From positions 705,847-769,846 of the forward strand of contig NZ_GL987988.1 of NCBI RefSeq assembly GCF_000158195.2: a stretch of 64,000 nt of DNA, read 5' to 3'. Position numbers and translations under genes: made by a program. The notes under the pieces are model-generated. The model was not told the DNA's origin and made no database searches. It worked only from the letters and a program-made list of their open reading frames with translations. The stretch comes from Fusobacterium mortiferum ATCC 9817. GTDB lineage: Bacteria; Fusobacteriota; Fusobacteriia; Fusobacteriales; Fusobacteriaceae. Shown in pieces: positions 60,457-64,000 of this stretch (positions within the stretch are counted from its first letter, which is position 1; every line of letters begins with the position of its first letter).

Positions 60457-63400
60457 ATGGCATTAAAGGAACTGGCAATATCTATTGGGATAGGAGCTGC
60501 ATTATCTACAAGTTTTAGTAAAAATATTAAAAGTGCTGGAACTTTGATGGATCAATTAAAAAATAAGACCTCGGATTTAAAAAAAACTCAAAGAGATTTA
60601 AAGAAATATGAAAATATGCAGCTTATTAGAAAAGAAACTAGGAGTGAAATAATTTATTCCCAAAAGGAATTGGTTAAATTAAAAAATAGATTATTAGAGG
60701 TAGATAAAGAGGGAAGAACTCTTGGATCTACTTATAAACTTTTAGAAAAAGAGATCAATCAACTCTCTTCTAAAGAAAAACTTTTAAAAGATAGAATGGC
60801 AATGGTTGCAATTGAAATGAAAGAAGGGAAGGGAGATAACAAAAAGTTACAAGAAGAGTATCGAAAACTACAAAAAGAAACTAAAGGAATTACTAACGAA
60901 TTAACTCCTTTAAAAAAAAGATTGAATGAAGTTGGGAAAGAACTTTCTTCTAATTCAAAAGAAAGTACTAATCTAGGAAAACAACAGCTTAATTTAGAAA
61001 ATAAAATTCAATCTCTAAGAGAAAAACAAAAGAAAAATATAAATGAAATTAGAGAAACTACAAAACAATTAAAAGAACAAAGTATTTCAATTAAAGATAC
61101 AGCAAAATCTTATGAAGAACTTGAAAAAAAGGCAAATGCATATAATAAAGCTTTAGAACACTACCAAAAAGCTAATGCTATAAAAGAAAAAGGTAGTAAA
61201 ATAGCATCTTATGGAAATTTACCTTTAAAAGCTGCTGGTGTTGCAACTGTTGCTGGAGCTGGAGCACTTTCGGAAGCTATAAGAGCAGAAACAGCTTTTG
61301 CAGGAGTAAAAAAGCAATTTGATTTTGAAACGGCTGAAGAAGAAGCTAAATTCAAAGAAGATTTATTAAAACTTGTTGCAGAAAAAAGGATAGCAGTTTC
61401 CTTAGAGGAATTATATGGCATGGCTGCTAATGCTGGTCAAAGTGGTTTGAATAAAGATGAAGCAGTAGGCTATATAGAAGCTGCTGCCAATATGGGAATG
61501 GCTTTTAATATGAGCAGAGAACAAGCTTCTGAGTATATGTTTGCCTGGAGAAATACCTTTGAAATGAATCTGACTCAATTAAAAGAATTAACAGATCAAA
61601 TTAATACTTTAGGGAATAATACAGGAGCTAGTGAAATTAAAATAGCAGAATTTATAACAAGAATGGGAAACCTTCCAACTGTAGTAGGAATGGCTACTAA
61701 TCAAACAGCAGCTCTTGGAGCTTCTTTAATGGAAATGGGAATGGCACCTGAAATAGCAGCAACAGGGGCAAAAAGACTGTTAACTATTTTAAATAAAGGT
61801 ATGGCAGCAACAGGAAGTGAAAAAGAAGCATTAAATATACTAGGATTAGACCCAGACTATTTGGCAAAAGCTACATTAGAGGACCCAGAAAAAGCATTAG
61901 AAACTGTATTTTTTAAGTTAAGTAAGTTAAAAGAACATGAACAAGGGGCAGTTATGACTATGCTTTTTGGAGAAGAGGGGAAAGTAGCTGCTGCTAATAT
62001 AATGGGAGCTTTTGATAGATTAAAAAGAAATATAAATTTAGCAAAAGACTCTAATATTTATTCTGGAGCAACTAATAAAGAAGCTGAAATTCAAAAAAAT
62101 ACAGCTGCTAATCAACTACAGGTTTTAAAGACAGAATTTGATGTAATCAAAGCAGACCTAGGAACAGAATTGTTACCTCTTGTAAAAGAAGGAGCTACAT
62201 ATCTCAAAGCTTTTTTAGAAAAACTTTTAAAAATAATGAAAGAAGATCCAGAAGGATTTAAAAGAATGGTAAAACTCTTTGTTTATGGAACTGGAGCTTT
62301 GTATGGGTTTGGAGGGGCTTTAAAACTTATAGGTGGGTTATTACACGGCTATGCTGGTATTGTTAATTTAGTAGGATTAGCAACTGAAAAAGAATTAGGA
62401 CTTAAAACTATAAGAGCTGCTAAAACAATAACACAACAATTTAAAAACTTAGGAAAAGCTGGACTTCAAGTAGGGAAAATAATAGGAAATGGAATATTGA
62501 ATGGTGGTAAACTTGCAAGTAATGGAGTAGTTAAATTCACCAAAATGAGCATTCAATATTTAAAACTATTAGGAAGTACTGGACTTCAAGTAGGAAAAAC
62601 AATTGGTCTTGGGATACTAAATGGTGGTAAATTTTTAATAGGTGGTTTAGCTAAGTTAGGCAGTCTTGGTATGGCTGCTTTAGCTAGTCCTATCACTTGG
62701 GTTATTTTAGGGATAACCGCTTTAATTGCAGCAGGATATATGCTTTATAAGAATTGGGATACAGTTAAAGAAAAAGCAGTTCAGCTCAAAGATAAAGTAG
62801 TTGAATTAGTAGACAAATATTGGTATTTACTTGGTCCTATTGGTTATATGATTAAAGGTGGAAAAGCTTTATACGAAAATTGGGATACTATAAAATTAAA
62901 AGCTGGTAAATTAAAAGATAAAATTGTAAATATGGTCACTGGAGCAATCGAGCAGTGGAATATATTCAAAGAGAAAAGTTTAGCAATATTAGGAATTCCT
63001 TTTGATTGGTTAGATAAAAAAATAGAAGGAATAAAGGAAAAAGGAGGACATATGCTTGATGGAGTATTAGAGATTTATGAAAAAATAAAGAATTTTAGTA
63101 TAACAGATAGCATAAAAAATGGAGCTTCCTGGCTTGGAGAACAATTTAATATTCCACAATTTGCAACAGGGGGAGTAGTTAATTCTCCAACACTTGCTTT
63201 AATTGGAGAAGGTGGAAGTTCTGAAAGTATAATTCCCCACGAAAGAACTCCTAAAAGCCTAAACTTATGGGAAAAAACAGGGAAATTACTCGGAGCTTAT
63301 AAACCTACTTCTACAACTAATAACAATTCATCAGCAACTATTACTTTTTCTTATTCTCCAACTATTTATGCTAATGATAGCAACAGTTTAGAAACAACTT

Positions 63401-63492
63401 TGAAAAAAGATAAAGGAGATTTTGAACGTTGGTTTAAAGAAAGTATGAATAAATACGAGAAAGAAAGATTTAGGAGAGGTTATGGAAGATAA
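60457..63492 (+). CDS. Tail tape measure protein
   Basis: This 1011-residue protein uses the ATG at 60457 behind GGAGG. Residues 1-230 are coiled coil. A TP901/P2 gpT-like core (EELYGMAANAGQSGLNKDEA and AAALGASLMEMGMAPEIAATG) follows, then hydrophobic helices (about 640-790) with two imperfect repeats of GLQVGK..GILNGGK, and a C-terminal tail with ATGGVVNSPTLALIGEGG. It sets tail length and may be ejected into the host. Confidence 0.92.
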   Translation: MALKELAISIGIGAALSTSFSKNIKSAGTLMDQLKNKTSDLKKTQRDLKKYENMQLIRKETRSEIIYSQKELVKLKNRLLEVDKEGRTLGSTYKLLEKEINQLSSKEKLLKDRMAMVAIEMKEGKGDNKKLQEEYRKLQKETKGITNELTPLKKRLNEVGKELSSNSKESTNLGKQQLNLENKIQSLREKQKKNINEIRETTKQLKEQSISIKDTAKSYEELEKKANAYNKALEHYQKANAIKEKGSKIASYGNLPLKAAGVATVAGAGALSEAIRAETAFAGVKKQFDFETAEEEAKFKEDLLKLVAEKRIAVSLEELYGMAANAGQSGLNKDEAVGYIEAAANMGMAFNMSREQASEYMFAWRNTFEMNLTQLKELTDQINTLGNNTGASEIKIAEFITRMGNLPTVVGMATNQTAALGASLMEMGMAPEIAATGAKRLLTILNKGMAATGSEKEALNILGLDPDYLAKATLEDPEKALETVFFKLSKLKEHEQGAVMTMLFGEEGKVAAANIMGAFDRLKRNINLAKDSNIYSGATNKEAEIQKNTAANQLQVLKTEFDVIKADLGTELLPLVKEGATYLKAFLEKLLKIMKEDPEGFKRMVKLFVYGTGALYGFGGALKLIGGLLHGYAGIVNLVGLATEKELGLKTIRAAKTITQQFKNLGKAGLQVGKIIGNGILNGGKLASNGVVKFTKMSIQYLKLLGSTGLQVGKTIGLGILNGGKFLIGGLAKLGSLGMAALASPITWVILGITALIAAGYMLYKNWDTVKEKAVQLKDKVVELVDKYWYLLGPIGYMIKGGKALYENWDTIKLKAGKLKDKIVNMVTGAIEQWNIFKEKSLAILGIPFDWLDKKIEGIKEKGGHMLDGVLEIYEKIKNFSITDSIKNGASWLGEQFNIPQFATGGVVNSPTLALIGEGGSSESIIPHERTPKSLNLWEKTGKLLGAYKPTSTTNNNSSATITFSYSPTIYANDSNSLETTLKKDKGDFERWFKESMNKYEKERFRRGYGR

Positions 63493-63691
63493 AATATATA
63501 TAACGGTATTAGGGGATACCTGGGATAGTATCTCTTATAAGCTATTTGGAGATTCGAAACTATATAATACTTTATTAGAAAAAAATCCAGGATATCATGG
63601 AACTTTAATTTTTGAAGCTGGTATCAAAATAAAATACCAGGAAATTCCTAAAACTTATGAAGAAAAAGTAGCACCTTGGAGAAGAAGATGA
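63482..63691 (+). CDS. Tail protein X-like (LysM)
   Basis: This 69-residue LysM-type protein (YITVLGDTWDSISYKLFGDS, then YNTLLEKNPGYHG) corresponds to P2 gpX, a tail hub component. It overlaps the tape measure by 11 bases and gpD by four. Confidence 0.9.
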   Translation: MEDKIYITVLGDTWDSISYKLFGDSKLYNTLLEKNPGYHGTLIFEAGIKIKYQEIPKTYEEKVAPWRRR

Positions 63692-64000
63692 ATTTAAGTG
63701 AAGAAGTAAAAAAAATGGTTTCTAACAGTAGAAAATTAAAGTTAAAAGTATTATATGAAAATACAGATATAACTAAGTATATAGACCAGGATTTAATTAG
63801 TTTTAGTTATTCAGACTCCTTAAATGAATTTGATAGCCTGGATTTAACTATTCAAAATAGAGAATTACTTTGGATGAATGACTGGAATCCTTTGAAGGGG
63901 GATAAACTTGAATGTTGGTTGTATCTATATAATTGGGAAACTAATAGTGAAGTAGAAATATATATTGGGACCTTTTATATTGATAGAGTTTCATATTCTG
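63688..64000 (+). CDS. Tail hub protein gpD-like (late control D), partial
   Basis: An ATG at 63688 overlaps the gpX stop (ATGA) and opens a frame that runs to the window end (104 residues). KLKVLYENTDITKYIDQDLI and SDSLNEFDSLDLTIQN match the N terminus of phage late control D proteins, which form the hub under the tube. The rest is outside the window. Confidence 0.85.
   Translation, partial: MNLSEEVKKMVSNSRKLKLKVLYENTDITKYIDQDLISFSYSDSLNEFDSLDLTIQNRELLWMNDWNPLKGDKLECWLYLYNWETNSEVEIYIGTFYIDRVSYS

Overview
The window is AT-rich, gene-dense DNA with Shine-Dalgarno sites of the AGGAGG type, many extended -10 promoters (TGnTATAAT) and AT-biased codon use. The gene set (acyl-CoA transferase, chaperone-usher-like surface operon, GH36/GH42 galactoside operon, MgtE, LepA, a CIRCE-regulated htpG) and the protein style fit a Fusobacterium chromosome. 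A species from the sugar-using F. mortiferum/varium/ulcerans side of the genus is plausible, but the sequence alone does not prove it. No rRNA, tRNA or CRISPR array was seen.

Positions 1 to about 31900 are host chromosome. In order they hold: the 5' end of a zinc-ribbon (IS91-like) transposase at the edge; an operon with a CaiB-type CoA-transferase and an MntP-like exporter; an L,D-transpeptidase; an OLD-type ATPase/TOPRIM nuclease; a leftward peptide-uptake and peptidase pair; a flavodoxin-fold reductase and a YgjP-like metallopeptidase; lepA and a GT9 glycosyltransferase; a six-gene leftward chaperone-usher-like operon (12272-19147) whose first gene is a family 5 solute-binding protein; htpG with a one-base frameshift; and an alpha-galactosidase / GPH symporter / beta-galactosidase operon followed by a convergent LacI-type regulator. 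After that come mgtE, rsmB and a TrmR-like methyltransferase. Three copies of a nested-hairpin repeat sit at gene ends (4760-4915, 27071-27109, 28205-28358).

From about 31.9 kb to the end is the left part of a prophage that runs off the window. A large serine recombinase and a leftward early operon (33.9-40.8 kb) carry YopX, ASCH, DUF2786-like, ParA and a DnaD-like replication initiator. The initiator gene contains its own iteron-like repeats next to an AT-rich stretch. The rightward late operon (47.0 kb onward) encodes a ParB/DNA-methyltransferase fusion, two small-terminase-like proteins, a GpA-type large terminase, gpW, portal, ClpP-type protease with an internal scaffold start, decoration protein, gpE-like capsid, head completion proteins, contractile sheath, tube, tail assembly chaperone, tape measure, gpX and the start of gpD. 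This is a lambda-type head joined to a P2/Mu-type contractile tail.

The unusual part is 41.2-47.0 kb, between the early and late arms. It holds a 2.2-kb cassette (a lipoprotein gene convergent with two small genes) bounded by two near-identical 73-74 bp imperfect palindromes. Next is a self-contained unit for a 35-residue membrane peptide with a structured leader and an opposing promoter, which resembles a type I toxin-antitoxin. Then come HTH regulators with a series of TGCTAATTAGCA operators. Last is a filamentous-phage type (II/X-like) replication protein preceded by two perfect inverted repeats and a 61% GC patch. This looks like a rolling-circle replication and immunity module nested in a tailed prophage. 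A second added cassette, with its own promoter, two-helix membrane protein gene and terminator (60016-60445), sits between the tail chaperone and tape measure genes.
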